Source: Kocuria rosea (lineage in GTDB: Bacteria > Actinomycetota > Actinomycetes > Actinomycetales > Micrococcaceae). From it: a DNA stretch of 64,000 nucleotides. Positions within the stretch are counted from its first letter, which is position 1. Each line of letters begins with the position of its first letter. The stretch is from assembly GCF_006094695.1 (NCBI RefSeq), contig NZ_CP035103.1, positions 3,224,001 through 3,288,000 on the forward strand, read 5' to 3'. Below are positions 42,070 through 52,293 of the stretch, piece by piece. Below the pieces are notes generated by a model, which saw only the letters and a list, made by a program, of their open reading frames with translations, made no database searches and had not been told where the DNA came from. A program made the position numbers and the translations under genes.

Positions 42070-42648
42070 TCAGGGTGCGGTGGACTCCGACGCGTCATCT
42101 CGCAGGCGCGCGGCGCCGAGGGCCTCCGTCCGCACGGGGACCACCTCGCAGTTGCCGACCCGGGGATGGGCCTCCCCGTTGAGCTCGGAGACCGTCAGGC
42201 GGATGAGCGAGCCGTGCGCCACCACCAGCACGCGGCGCCCGGGGTGGTCGGCGTGGATCCGGCGCAGCGCCGCCAGACCGCGGCGGACGACCGCCTCCGG
42301 CGGCTCCCCGGCGGAGAGCACCTGCTCCCGCGCGGCGCCCTCGAGACCCGCCAGGCGCGAGCCCTCGAGCGGGCCGAAGCTGCGCTCCACGAGCTCGTCG
42401 TAGGTCGCCGCGAGCTCGAGGCCCAGGGCCTCGCCGATGATCCGGGCAGTCTCCACGGCCCGGCCGAGCGGCGAGGAGACCAGGACGTCCCAGCCGAGGG
42501 CCTCGGCGTGCAGGTGGCGGGCGACGACCCGGGCCTGCTCCCGCCCGGCGTCGTTGAGCGGGACGTCCGTGGCGCCCTGGAGCCTCTCCTCGAGGTTCCA
42601 GTCGGTCTGGCCGTGGCGGATGAGCACGATGCGTCCGGGGGTGTTCAC
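42070..42648 (-). CDS. Histidine phosphatase family protein
   Basis: A 192-residue phosphoglycerate-mutase-like phosphatase. LIRHGQTDWN (about residues 9-18) has the phospho-accepting His. The second His is in VAHGSLIR near 146, and Arg/Glu in the ERSFGPLEG segment complete the pocket. It is likely a small-molecule phosphatase (for example acting on sugar phosphates or a cofactor precursor); substrate unknown. GTG at 42648 has GGGGGAC before it and a CAGAGT box 7 nt upstream. The 135 bp upstream of the neighbouring gdh start hold nothing conspicuous. Confidence 0.87.
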   Translation of the reverse strand: MNTPGRIVLIRHGQTDWNLEERLQGATDVPLNDAGREQARVVARHLHAEALGWDVLVSSPLGRAVETARIIGEALGLELAATYDELVERSFGPLEGSRLAGLEGAAREQVLSAGEPPEAVVRRGLAALRRIHADHPGRRVLVVAHGSLIRLTVSELNGEAHPRVGNCEVVPVRTEALGAARLRDDASESTAP

Positions 42649-42820
42649 GTCCCCCACTCTGGGCGACGGCCCGCCGGGGGGCAAGCGGGACGGCGGGAAC
42701 CCCGGTCCGCGGGGGCCCGGGCACCGCACCCGGCCGCCGCCGGCCCTCCGGGCCAGGACACGGACGGCCCGCGGCCCGAGGTCCTGGACGAACCGGGGCA
42801 ATGCGGGTTGAGTGGCACGC

Positions 42821-44203
42821 ATGACCACCTTCACGTTCAGCTCCCGCGTGCCCCACCCCGTCGAGGACGTCTTCGCCTGGCACGCCCGCCCGGGGGCGCT
42901 CACCCGGCTCACGCCCGCGTGGACGGGCTCCGTGGTGGAGGAGTCCTCGCCCCCGCTGCAGGACGGGACGCGGTCCCGGCTGCGGGTGGCCGTGCCGGGC
43001 TCCTACGGGCTGGCCTCGGTGCCCTGGACCGCGGAGCACCACGGCTTCGTCCCCGGCCGGGAGTTCCGGGACCGGATGGTGAAGGGCCCGCTCGCCTCGT
43101 GGGAGCACCACCACCGGTTCGACGACGACGGGCACGGCGGGACCGTGGTCACGGACACCGTGGAGTACGCGGCGCTGCCGGGCAGCAGGGCGTTCGGGGA
43201 CCGGCTGATGAGCCCGGCGCTGGGCCGCCAGTTCGAGGCCCGCGCCCGGCGGCTGGCCGCCGACCTCGACCTCCACAGCCGCTATCCCGGCCGGCCGCTG
43301 ACCGTCGCCGTCACGGGGGCCTCGGGCACCATCGGCGTGCAGCTGGCCGCGCTGCTGAGCACCGGGGGCCACACGGTCCTGCGCTTCGTGCGCCGCGAGG
43401 CGCGCACCCCCCTCGAGATCTCGTGGGACCCGGCGGCCGGGGAGCTGGACCCCGCCGCGCTGCGGGGGGTGGACGTCGTGGTGAACCTCGCCGGGCGCAG
43501 CATCGGGGGGCGGCTCACGGACGCCGCGAAGGAGCAGATCCACGACTCGCGGGTGCTCGGCACCCGGCTGCTCGTCCGCGCCTTCGTCGCGCTCGGCGAC
43601 GAGGCCCCCGCCGCGCTGGTCAACGGCTCCGCGATCGGCTACTACGGGGCGGACACGCACGGGGAGAGCGTCACGGAGAAGTCCCCGCCGGGCGACGACT
43701 TCCTCGCCGAGGTCTGCACGGCGTGGGAGCGTGCCGCCCAGGAGGCCGAGGCCATCGGCACCCGCGTGGTCACGGTGCGCACCGGGGTGGTGCAGAGCCC
43801 CGCCGGCGGCGCCCTCAAGGCCCAGCTGCCCCTGTTCCTCGCGGGGCTGGGCGGGCGGCTCGGCTCCGGGGACCAGTGGCTGAGCTGGATCTCGCTGGAC
43901 GACACGGTGGGTCTGTTCGCCCACGCGGTGCTCTCCCCCGGCCTGCACGGGCCCGTCAACGCCGTGGCCCCGATGCCGGTGACGGGCCGCGACTACGCCC
44001 GGACCCTCGGCAAGGTCCTCGGCCGGCCGGCCCTGCTGCCCACCCCGGGGTTCGGGCCGAAGCTCGTGCTCGGCTCCGAGGGCGCCGAGCTGATGGCGCT
44101 CGCGGACCAGCGGGTCTCGGCGGACCGGGCCATCGACCGCGGCTACCGGTTCCGCCACCCCGACCTCGGCTCGGCGCTGCGGGAGGAGCTGGGCCGCTTC
44201 TGA
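42821..44203 (+). CDS. SRPBCC-NAD epimerase fusion, TIGR01777 family
   Basis: A 460-residue fusion. Residues about 1-150 are an SRPBCC-type ligand-binding domain (opening FTFSSRVPHPVEDVFAW). Residues about 162-460 are a TIGR01777 NAD(P)-dependent sugar-epimerase-like domain with VTGASGTIG at its start, NGSAIGYYG near 270 and a DUF1731-type C-terminus. Single-domain relatives are called YfcH and are linked to cell division (SulA-like) only by weak evidence. The fusion is common in actinobacteria. ATG at 42821 is chosen; GTG at 42812 would add three residues. Divergent from the histidine phosphatase. Confidence 0.85.
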   Translation: MTTFTFSSRVPHPVEDVFAWHARPGALTRLTPAWTGSVVEESSPPLQDGTRSRLRVAVPGSYGLASVPWTAEHHGFVPGREFRDRMVKGPLASWEHHHRFDDDGHGGTVVTDTVEYAALPGSRAFGDRLMSPALGRQFEARARRLAADLDLHSRYPGRPLTVAVTGASGTIGVQLAALLSTGGHTVLRFVRREARTPLEISWDPAAGELDPAALRGVDVVVNLAGRSIGGRLTDAAKEQIHDSRVLGTRLLVRAFVALGDEAPAALVNGSAIGYYGADTHGESVTEKSPPGDDFLAEVCTAWERAAQEAEAIGTRVVTVRTGVVQSPAGGALKAQLPLFLAGLGGRLGSGDQWLSWISLDDTVGLFAHAVLSPGLHGPVNAVAPMPVTGRDYARTLGKVLGRPALLPTPGFGPKLVLGSEGAELMALADQRVSADRAIDRGYRFRHPDLGSALREELGRF

Positions 44204-44255
44204 CCCGCCCCGGCCCGCCCGCCGCCGACGTGGTGGGTCAGCGGCAGGACGGCCG

Positions 44256-46502
<2,247 letters not shown>

Positions 46503-46686
46503 GATGGACCTCCCGGTCGTCGAAGTGCGGTCGACACCGGCCGGTCCCGGTCCGGACGGACGGGAACGACCAGCTCACTTACCATTAGTGCACTCCCGTG
46601 AGGCAGGGCACAAGTCACCGGACCCGCCTCCGCGCTGGGTGAACAGCCGACCGCGCCCCGGGCGGACTCCCCGGACGGAGCGGAAC

Positions 46687-46718
46687 GGACCCCCTCGGCG
46701 CCGTGGCCGAGGGGGTCC
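46687..46718 (-). terminator. Hairpin terminator of the DUF2382 gene
   Basis: GGACCCCCTCGGC (46687-46699) pairs with GCCGAGGGGGTCC (46706-46718), a 13-bp perfect stem with a 6-nt loop. It lies 14 bp beyond the stop codon on the minus strand. Confidence 0.7.
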
Positions 46719-46731
46719 GGGACGGAGGGGC

Positions 46732-47787
46732 TCAGTCCTCCTCGACGTCGACCCGCTCCTGGCGCACGGTCTCCTCGACCACCTCCGTACGCTCCGTGCG
46801 GCGCACCACCAGGCGCACCCGCTCGTAGGGCACGCACACCGTCTGCACCACGGGCACCTCCCGGTAGAGGATGACCTCGTCCTCCCCCACCGGCAGCTCC
46901 CGGCCGGCGAGGAACGCCTCGCGCTCCTCCTCGGTGACGGGGGTGCGGACCTCCTCGACGTCCTCGGACGCCAGGGTCTGCTCCGCGCGCACCGGCTCCT
47001 CCACCACGTACTTGCGCAGCCGGGCCCGCCCGGACTCGACGCGCTCGGTCCCGACCTGCAGCCGCTCCTCGTGCCGGACCACGGAGGGGGTCTCGCCGGA
47101 GCGACCACCGACCCCGAGGTCACCGGTCGCGTCCCCGGCGGCGTGGCGGCCGGCACCGCGCTCCGCCCCGGCCCGGGTCGTGGTGTCCCGGTCCGTGGTG
47201 TCCCGGGTCGTGGTGTCCGGGCCGGTGGCGTCCCGCTCCACGGTGTCCAGGTCGGCAGTGTCCAGGTCGGCAGTGTCCAGGTCGGCGGTGTCCGGGCCGG
47301 TGACGTCCCGGCCGGTGGCGTCCCGGCCGGTCGCCTCCTGGTCGAAGGCCCCTCCGCCGGCGCCGGACGGCTCGTCGCGCCGGCCGTGGTCGCGCCGGTC
47401 GTCAGGCCGATCGTCGCCCACGCTCTCGCGGTCGTGGCCGGCCGTGGCGTCCGCCCCGGTCAGCGACTCGCCGGTCCCGCGCACGGGCGAGCCGTCGTCG
47501 CGGCCTGAGTCGTCGCCGTGACGGACGGCGTCGTCGTCCCCGGCGTCGATGTTGTAGGCGGGAGCCCCGCCGCGCGGGTCGCGGGTGTCGGTGGCACCCG
47601 AGGTCGCGGAGCCGCCGATGTCGCCGTCCTCCCGCCCGTAGGCGTTGTGGTCCCAGAGCTCGGTCGCCGAGCTGGGCGGGTGGCGCTCCACCCCGGTGTC
47701 GTCCGCGTCCCGCCCGCCGGCGCGCCCGGCGGTGGGCTCCTCGTGGGCGGACTCCTGGTCGTACGGGCGGTCGTCGGAGGTGGACAT
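46732..47787 (-). CDS. DUF2382 (YsnF/AvaK) stress-type protein with pentad repeats
   Basis: A 351-residue acidic protein. Residues 1-145 are a low-complexity hydrophilic segment rich in Asp, Gly and Arg. Residues about 147-201 form a run of degenerate five-residue repeats of the type D-T-x-x-(R/L). Residues about 225-345 form a DUF2382 domain, with RHEERLQVGTERV and the closing VVEETVRQERVDVEED. DUF2382 proteins such as YsnF are induced by general stress in Bacillus and Deinococcus, but their activity is unknown. The N-terminal part lacks the PRC-barrel seen in many relatives. ATG at 47787 has GAGGAG upstream. Next to catalase, so a stress grouping is plausible. Confidence 0.82.
   Translation of the reverse strand: MSTSDDRPYDQESAHEEPTAGRAGGRDADDTGVERHPPSSATELWDHNAYGREDGDIGGSATSGATDTRDPRGGAPAYNIDAGDDDAVRHGDDSGRDDGSPVRGTGESLTGADATAGHDRESVGDDRPDDRRDHGRRDEPSGAGGGAFDQEATGRDATGRDVTGPDTADLDTADLDTADLDTVERDATGPDTTTRDTTDRDTTTRAGAERGAGRHAAGDATGDLGVGGRSGETPSVVRHEERLQVGTERVESGRARLRKYVVEEPVRAEQTLASEDVEEVRTPVTEEEREAFLAGRELPVGEDEVILYREVPVVQTVCVPYERVRLVVRRTERTEVVEETVRQERVDVEED
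47183..47347. repeat. Eleven degenerate 15-bp tandem repeats inside the DUF2382 gene
   Basis: Units of 15 bp with consensus near GTGTCCNGGTCGGNG run without a gap from 47183 to 47347. The two identical units GTGTCCAGGTCGGCA stand at 47243-47257 and 47258-47272. The period is a multiple of three, so unit number can change without breaking the frame; each unit codes five residues of the pentad repeat. Confidence 0.85.
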
Positions 47788-47933
47788 CGTGGACTCTCCT
47801 CGGGGTTGCAGTCGACAGCCACATTTTATCAGCGTGCTGAGCTGTGGCGCATTCCACTCTACGGGGGACCGGGGACCGGCGCGCCGGAGCGCCCGCCCTT
47901 GTCCGCCCGGGCCCACGGTGCGAGGATCGATGC

Positions 47934-48197
47934 ATGAGCACCTGGACCGCCCTCGCGGCCGGCGGCGCCGAGGCCGTGCGGACGGGGGCGTGGGAGAGCG
48001 GTGCGACGGTGGCCGGAGCGGTCGTCGTCGTGCTGATGGTGGCCGCCACGGTCTCCCTGCTGCGCAGCCCGGCCCTGGATCCCGTGCTGCGCCTGCTGTG
48101 GCTGCTCGTGATCCTCGCGTTCCCCGTCGCCGGCGCGGGACTGTGGTTCGCGCTGGGCCGCCGGGCCCCGCGCCCGCAGGACCCGCACCCCGCGTAG
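47934..48197 (+). CDS. PLDc_N domain small membrane protein
   Basis: An 87-residue protein. A first hydrophobic helix lies at about 22-42, and a second from about 53, ending in LAFPVAGAGLWFALGR, the signature of the phospholipase D N-terminal (PLDc_N) two-helix module. No nuclease domain follows, so it is a stand-alone membrane hairpin of unknown role. ATG at 47934 has GAGGAT about 7 nt upstream. It is divergent from the DUF2382 gene and 43 bp before the TPR gene. Confidence 0.78.
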   Translation: MSTWTALAAGGAEAVRTGAWESGATVAGAVVVVLMVAATVSLLRSPALDPVLRLLWLLVILAFPVAGAGLWFALGRRAPRPQDPHPA

Positions 48198-48240
48198 CCC
48201 GCCGACACCCCCGCAGGACCCGGCCGAGAAAGGACTCCGC

Positions 48241-48924
48241 ATGAGCTACACCCAGGACGGGCACGGGTTCTTCACCCGGGCCCTGGACGCCGAGGACCGC
48301 GGACGGCTCGACGAGGCCGAGACCGCCTACCAGCAGGCCATCGTGCTCTTCGAGGAGGAGGGCGACTCCCTCCAGGAGCAGGCCGCCTGCCACTACAACC
48401 TGGGTCATCTCTACCTCGGGATGAACCGCCCCGGCCGGGCCGTCACCGCCTACGAGAACGCCCTCGGGCTGTTCTGCCGCATCCCCGGCAGCGGCAAGCA
48501 CCTGGCCCGCACACACCTGATCCTGGGCAGCCTGCTGCTCGAGCTGGACCGCGCCCACGACGCGGAGGAGCACCTCCTCGACGCCCTGGGCCAGTACCTC
48601 GACGCCCCGCACGAGGCGCAGGACCAGGCGCAGTGCCACGTCAACCTGGGACGGGTGTACGAGCTGGGCGAGCGCCACACCCAGGCCATCACGGCCTACA
48701 ACCGGGCGCTGGACTTCTACCAGGAGACCGAGGCCACGGCCACGGACCAGGCGGAGTGCTTCACCGCCCTGGGCCGGCTCTACGAGCGCGCGGGCCGGAT
48801 GAAGGAGTCCGGGGCCGCCTACGCGGCGGCCGCCCGCCTGCGCTGGTCCGCCGAGCAGCAGCGCCTGGAGCAGCAGAGCCCCACCCGGGACGCCGGGGTG
48901 CCCGACGGAGAGGACCGTTCATGA
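48241..48924 (+). CDS. Tetratricopeptide repeat protein
   Basis: A 227-residue all-helical protein with about five TPR units between residues 8 and 205. Each unit has the usual small residues at the turn (for example YNLGHLYLGMNRPGRAVTAYENAL and VNLGRVYELGERHTQAITAYNRAL, period about 40 as in TPR_12-type repeats). It has no signal peptide or enzyme domain, so it should act as a protein-binding scaffold. GAAAGGA precedes the ATG. Its stop overlaps the start of the aldo/keto reductase (ATGA), so the two are translated together. Confidence 0.88.
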   Translation: MSYTQDGHGFFTRALDAEDRGRLDEAETAYQQAIVLFEEEGDSLQEQAACHYNLGHLYLGMNRPGRAVTAYENALGLFCRIPGSGKHLARTHLILGSLLLELDRAHDAEEHLLDALGQYLDAPHEAQDQAQCHVNLGRVYELGERHTQAITAYNRALDFYQETEATATDQAECFTALGRLYERAGRMKESGAAYAAAARLRWSAEQQRLEQQSPTRDAGVPDGEDRS

Positions 48925-49877
48925 GCTCGCGCCTGATCTACGGCTGCATGACCATCGGGGGGTCGTGGGACGACGCCCCGCCGAGCGCAGGGACCGTGGA
49001 CCGTGCCCGGGCCGCGGTGCACGCGGCGCTGGACGCCGGCATCACCGACTTCGACCACGCCGACATCTACGCCCACGGCAAGTCCGAGGAGGTCTTCGGC
49101 GAGCTCCTCGCGGAGGACCCGGAGCTGCGCCGGAGGGTGCGCCTCCAGACCAAGTGCGGGGTGCGCCTGCCGGGCAACACCGCGGCACCCGGCGCGCCGA
49201 CCCACTACCGGCTGGACCGGGACACGATCCGGCGCGGCCTCGAGGGGTCCCTCCGCCGGCTCCGCGTGGACTCCGTGGAGCGCTTCATGCTGCACCGGCC
49301 GGACCCCCTGGCCGATCCCCGGGAGGTCGCGGGGGCCCTGGACGAGCTGCGCAAGGAGGGGCTGATCCGCTCCGTGGGCCTGTCCAACATGTCGACCCGC
49401 CAGGTGTCCCGCTACCAGCAGGTGCTCAGCACGCCCGTCACCGCGGTGCAGCTCGAGCTGAGCCTGCGGCACCGGAGCTTCGTGGAGCAGCAGATCCTGG
49501 CCAACCACCCCGAGGGCGCGGAGCACTCCTTCCCGGAAGGGCTCCTGGAGTACTGCGCGGCCGACGGCATCGAGGTGCAGGCGTGGGGCGCCCTGGCCCG
49601 CGGCCTGTACACCGGTGCGCCGATCCCGCCGGAGGACCAGCACGCCGCGGCCACCGCCGAGACGGTCCACCGGATCGCCTCGGCGCACGGCGTCCCCGGC
49701 GAGGCGGTGGTCCTCGCGTGGCTCATGAAGCACCCCGGCGGGATCCGCCCGGTGCTGGGGACCACCGACCCGGAGCGGATCGCCGCGTGCGCCGCGGCGG
49801 AGGAGCTCGCGTCCCGGCTCGGCCACGAGGACTGGTACGCGCTGCTCACGGCGGCGCGGGGCCAGTCCGTCCCCTGA
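48921..49877 (+). CDS. Aldo/keto reductase (YdhF-like)
   Basis: A 318-residue TIM-barrel oxidoreductase that uses NADPH. The catalytic tetrad is visible: Asp and Tyr in DHADIYAHGKSE (about residues 47-58), Lys in LQTKCGVR near 79, and His in FMLHRPDP near 125. The SNMS and C-terminal VLGTTDPERI segments bind the cofactor. The overall form resembles E. coli YdhF, an oxidoreductase of unknown substrate. Coupled by a 4-nt overlap to the TPR gene. Convergent with the IclR regulator with 15 bp between stops. Confidence 0.9.
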   Translation: MSSRLIYGCMTIGGSWDDAPPSAGTVDRARAAVHAALDAGITDFDHADIYAHGKSEEVFGELLAEDPELRRRVRLQTKCGVRLPGNTAAPGAPTHYRLDRDTIRRGLEGSLRRLRVDSVERFMLHRPDPLADPREVAGALDELRKEGLIRSVGLSNMSTRQVSRYQQVLSTPVTAVQLELSLRHRSFVEQQILANHPEGAEHSFPEGLLEYCAADGIEVQAWGALARGLYTGAPIPPEDQHAAATAETVHRIASAHGVPGEAVVLAWLMKHPGGIRPVLGTTDPERIAACAAAEELASRLGHEDWYALLTAARGQSVP

Positions 49878-49892
49878 GCCCGCCCCGGCCGC

Positions 49893-50663
49893 TCAGCCCG
49901 TGAGCCGCGCGCCCAGCTCGCCGGCCGCCTCCCGGAGGGCGGGCGCCATGTCCACGAGGTCCTCCAGCCGGTGCCGGAACACCGGCGCGGACAGCGCGAG
50001 CGAGCCGATGCAGCCCCCGCCCGGCCGCAGGACGGGCACCGCGACGGCGACCATCCCCACGTCGTGCTCCTGGTCCTGGGTGGCCCAGCCCTCCCGCCGG
50101 ATCCGCTCGACCCGCCGGCGCAGCTCGTCCCGGTCCGTGAGCGTGGCCGGGGTGCGGGCCTCGAGCTCGATGGTGCCGAGCAGGTGCTCGCGCACGTCCT
50201 CCGGGGCGAACGCGAGCAGGCACAGCCCGAGGGCCGAGGAGTGCAGCGCGCCGCGGTAGCCGGGGTCGGAGGTGACCCGGAAGTCCGGCCCGTCCTCCTT
50301 GGCGAGGGTGTGGAAGCGGTCGCCGTCCAGGACGGCGAAGAGGCAGGACTCCCCCGTGCGCTCGACCATCCGCCGGAGCACGGGCACGACCGTCCCCGTG
50401 ATCCCGAGGCGCTGGGCCACGCTGTGGGCGGCGTGGAAGATCTTCAGCCCCAGGACGTAGCGCCTGTCCTCCTGCAGCTCGGCGAAGCCGTCCCGGACGA
50501 GCGCGTTGAGCAGCCGGTAGGTGGTGCTGAAGGGGTAGCCGCAGATCTTGGTGGCCTCGGCCGCGGTCAGCCCGTCCGGGTGCTCCCCCAGCAGCTCGAG
50601 CAGCCGGAGGGCCTTGCCCACCATGTCCTGGCGGGCGGCCCCCGCCGGCGCCGGGGCCGTCAC
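49893..50663 (-). CDS. IclR family transcriptional regulator
   Basis: 256 residues. An N-terminal winged helix (about 12-70, with GLTAAEATKICGYPFSTTYRLLNAL) is followed by the IclR effector domain to the C-terminus (SALGLCLLAFAPEDV region near 150, and GSLALSAPVFRH). Family members bind aromatic acids or sugar acids and often regulate the divergent transport and catabolism operon. Here that is the MHS transporter and QsuB. GTG at 50663 is chosen because the longer frame from ATG at 50741 uses codons (TCA, GCA, TGT, GAT, CCT) that are rare in this genome. Confidence 0.87.
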   Translation of the reverse strand: MTAPAPAGAARQDMVGKALRLLELLGEHPDGLTAAEATKICGYPFSTTYRLLNALVRDGFAELQEDRRYVLGLKIFHAAHSVAQRLGITGTVVPVLRRMVERTGESCLFAVLDGDRFHTLAKEDGPDFRVTSDPGYRGALHSSALGLCLLAFAPEDVREHLLGTIELEARTPATLTDRDELRRRVERIRREGWATQDQEHDVGMVAVAVPVLRPGGGCIGSLALSAPVFRHRLEDLVDMAPALREAAGELGARLTG

Positions 50664-50835
50664 CGGGGGCCCCCGGCGCCGGGGAGGGCGGTCCTGATCG
50701 ACGCTCGCACAGCAGCGCTCCGTCCGTCCTGCGGTTGACATGTGGACCAGCTCACAGAGATCATGATCACACAGTAGCAGTGACTTCCACAATATGAGAA
50801 CCAGATCGCGTTGTGGACCGACCCGAAGGACCTCC
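50664..50835. promoter_or_regulatory. Divergent IclR/transporter control region
   Basis: This region lies between the IclR start and the transporter start. From about 50742 it is AT-richer than its surroundings. It contains a perfect 10-bp palindrome GATCATGATC at 50759-50768 and a direct repeat GTGGACC at 50742-50748 and 50813-50819. A TTCCACAATATGAGAA segment lies near 50785. These are candidates for IclR-type operators and the promoters of both units. Confidence 0.45.
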
Positions 50836-52293
50836 ATGAGCTCAGCAGCGACGACCGCCGGGACCACGGCCCCGCCGCCCTCCGGCCGGACGCCCCGCAA
50901 GGCCGCGCTGGCCAGCTGGATCGGCAGCGCCCTCGAGTACTACGACTTCGCGGTCTACGGCACCGCCGCCGCCCTGGTGCTCAACCACCTCTTCTTCCCC
51001 GCCGAGACGTCCCCCGGCGTGGCCATCCTCTTCGCCATGGGCACCGTGGGCGTGGCGTACGTCGTCCGCCCGCTGGGGGCCCTCGTCATGGGTCCGCTGG
51101 CCGACCGGTTCGGCCGCAAGTTCGTGCTCATGCTGACCCTGTTCATGATCGGCGGGGCGACCTTCGCCGTCGGCTGCCTCCCGACCTACGACCAGGTGGG
51201 GATGCTGGCCCCGGTGCTGCTCGTGCTGTGCCGCGTGGTCCAGGGGCTGTCCGCCGCGGGCGAGCAGGCCAGCGCCATCTCCATGTCGCTCGAGCACTCC
51301 GACGAGGACCGCCGCGCGTACACCACCAGCTGGACCCTGCAGGGCACCCAGTTCGGGACCCTGCTCGCCACCGCCGTGTTCATCCCGTTCACCCTCCTGC
51401 CGGAGGAGGCGCTGTTCAGCTGGGGCTGGCGCGTGCCGTTCTGGCTCTCCGCCGTCGTCGTGGTGGTGGCCTACCTGATCCGCCGCCACCTGGAGGAGCC
51501 CCCAGCCTTCCGGGAGGCCCGCGCCGAGACCCCCGCCGAGCAGCCGGAGTCCCCGCTGCGCGTGCTCCTGCGGCACCACCGGGCCGCCGTGGTCCGGATC
51601 GCCGCTGCCGCCATGATCAACACCGTCAACGTGGTGTTCACGGTGTGGTCGCTCTCCTTCGCCACCTCCGTGGTCGGCCTCGAGCGCTCCACCATGCTGT
51701 GGGTCTCCGTGCTGGCCAACGCCGTCGCCCTGTTCGTGATCCCGGTCGTGGCCGTGCTCGCCGACCGCATCGGCCGCAAGCCCGTCTTCCTCGCGGGGGT
51801 CCTCGGCCCCGCCGTGCTGATGTACCCGTACCTCTCGGCGGTCCACGCCGGGAACTGGCCGCTCATCTTCGTGCTCGGCGCCGTCATGTCCGGGTGCTTC
51901 TACTCGATGGCCAACAGCATCTGGCCCTCGTTCTACGCCGAGATGCTGCCGCTGCGGGTCCGGGTCACCGGCCTGGCCCTGGGCACCCAGATCGGCTTCG
52001 CCGTCTCGGGCGGCTTCGCGCCCGTCCTCGCCTCCGCCGTGGCCGGTCCCGCCGGCGACAACTGGCTGGGCGTGGCCGTGTTCGTCACGGTCGCGTGCCT
52101 GATCTCCGGCGGCGCCGCGCTCACCGCGAAGGAGACGGCGCGGAAGTCCCTCGACGAGATCGACGCGCTGCACACCTCGCGCACCGAGGCCGCCGAGCTG
52201 CGCGCCCTCGAGGCCCGGGGCCGGGGCGCCGAGAACGAGGGCGCCGCGGAGGAGGGCGCCGCGGAGCCGGCCGCCGCCGGGGCGGCACGCTGA
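50836..52293 (+). CDS. MHS-family MFS transporter (shikimate/protocatechuate-like)
   Basis: A 485-residue major facilitator of the metabolite:H+ symporter branch. The opening ASWIGSALEYYDFAVYG (about residues 26-42) is the hallmark of MHS porters such as ShiA, KgtP and ProP. The loop 2-3 motif GPLADRFGRKFV follows near 93. A hydrophilic Ala/Glu-rich tail closes the protein. The partner gene is QsuB, so uptake of quinate, shikimate or a related hydroaromatic acid is likely. The start follows GAAGGA at 6 nt. Its stop overlaps the next start by one base (TGATG). Confidence 0.87.
   Translation: MSSAATTAGTTAPPPSGRTPRKAALASWIGSALEYYDFAVYGTAAALVLNHLFFPAETSPGVAILFAMGTVGVAYVVRPLGALVMGPLADRFGRKFVLMLTLFMIGGATFAVGCLPTYDQVGMLAPVLLVLCRVVQGLSAAGEQASAISMSLEHSDEDRRAYTTSWTLQGTQFGTLLATAVFIPFTLLPEEALFSWGWRVPFWLSAVVVVVAYLIRRHLEEPPAFREARAETPAEQPESPLRVLLRHHRAAVVRIAAAAMINTVNVVFTVWSLSFATSVVGLERSTMLWVSVLANAVALFVIPVVAVLADRIGRKPVFLAGVLGPAVLMYPYLSAVHAGNWPLIFVLGAVMSGCFYSMANSIWPSFYAEMLPLRVRVTGLALGTQIGFAVSGGFAPVLASAVAGPAGDNWLGVAVFVTVACLISGGAALTAKETARKSLDEIDALHTSRTEAAELRALEARGRGAENEGAAEEGAAEPAAAGAAR

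Noticed and set aside
50664-50741. IclR start at ATG 50741
   Set aside because: The extra 26 codons include several AT-ending codons rare in this genome and extend beyond the normal family N-terminus; GTG 50663 fits better.
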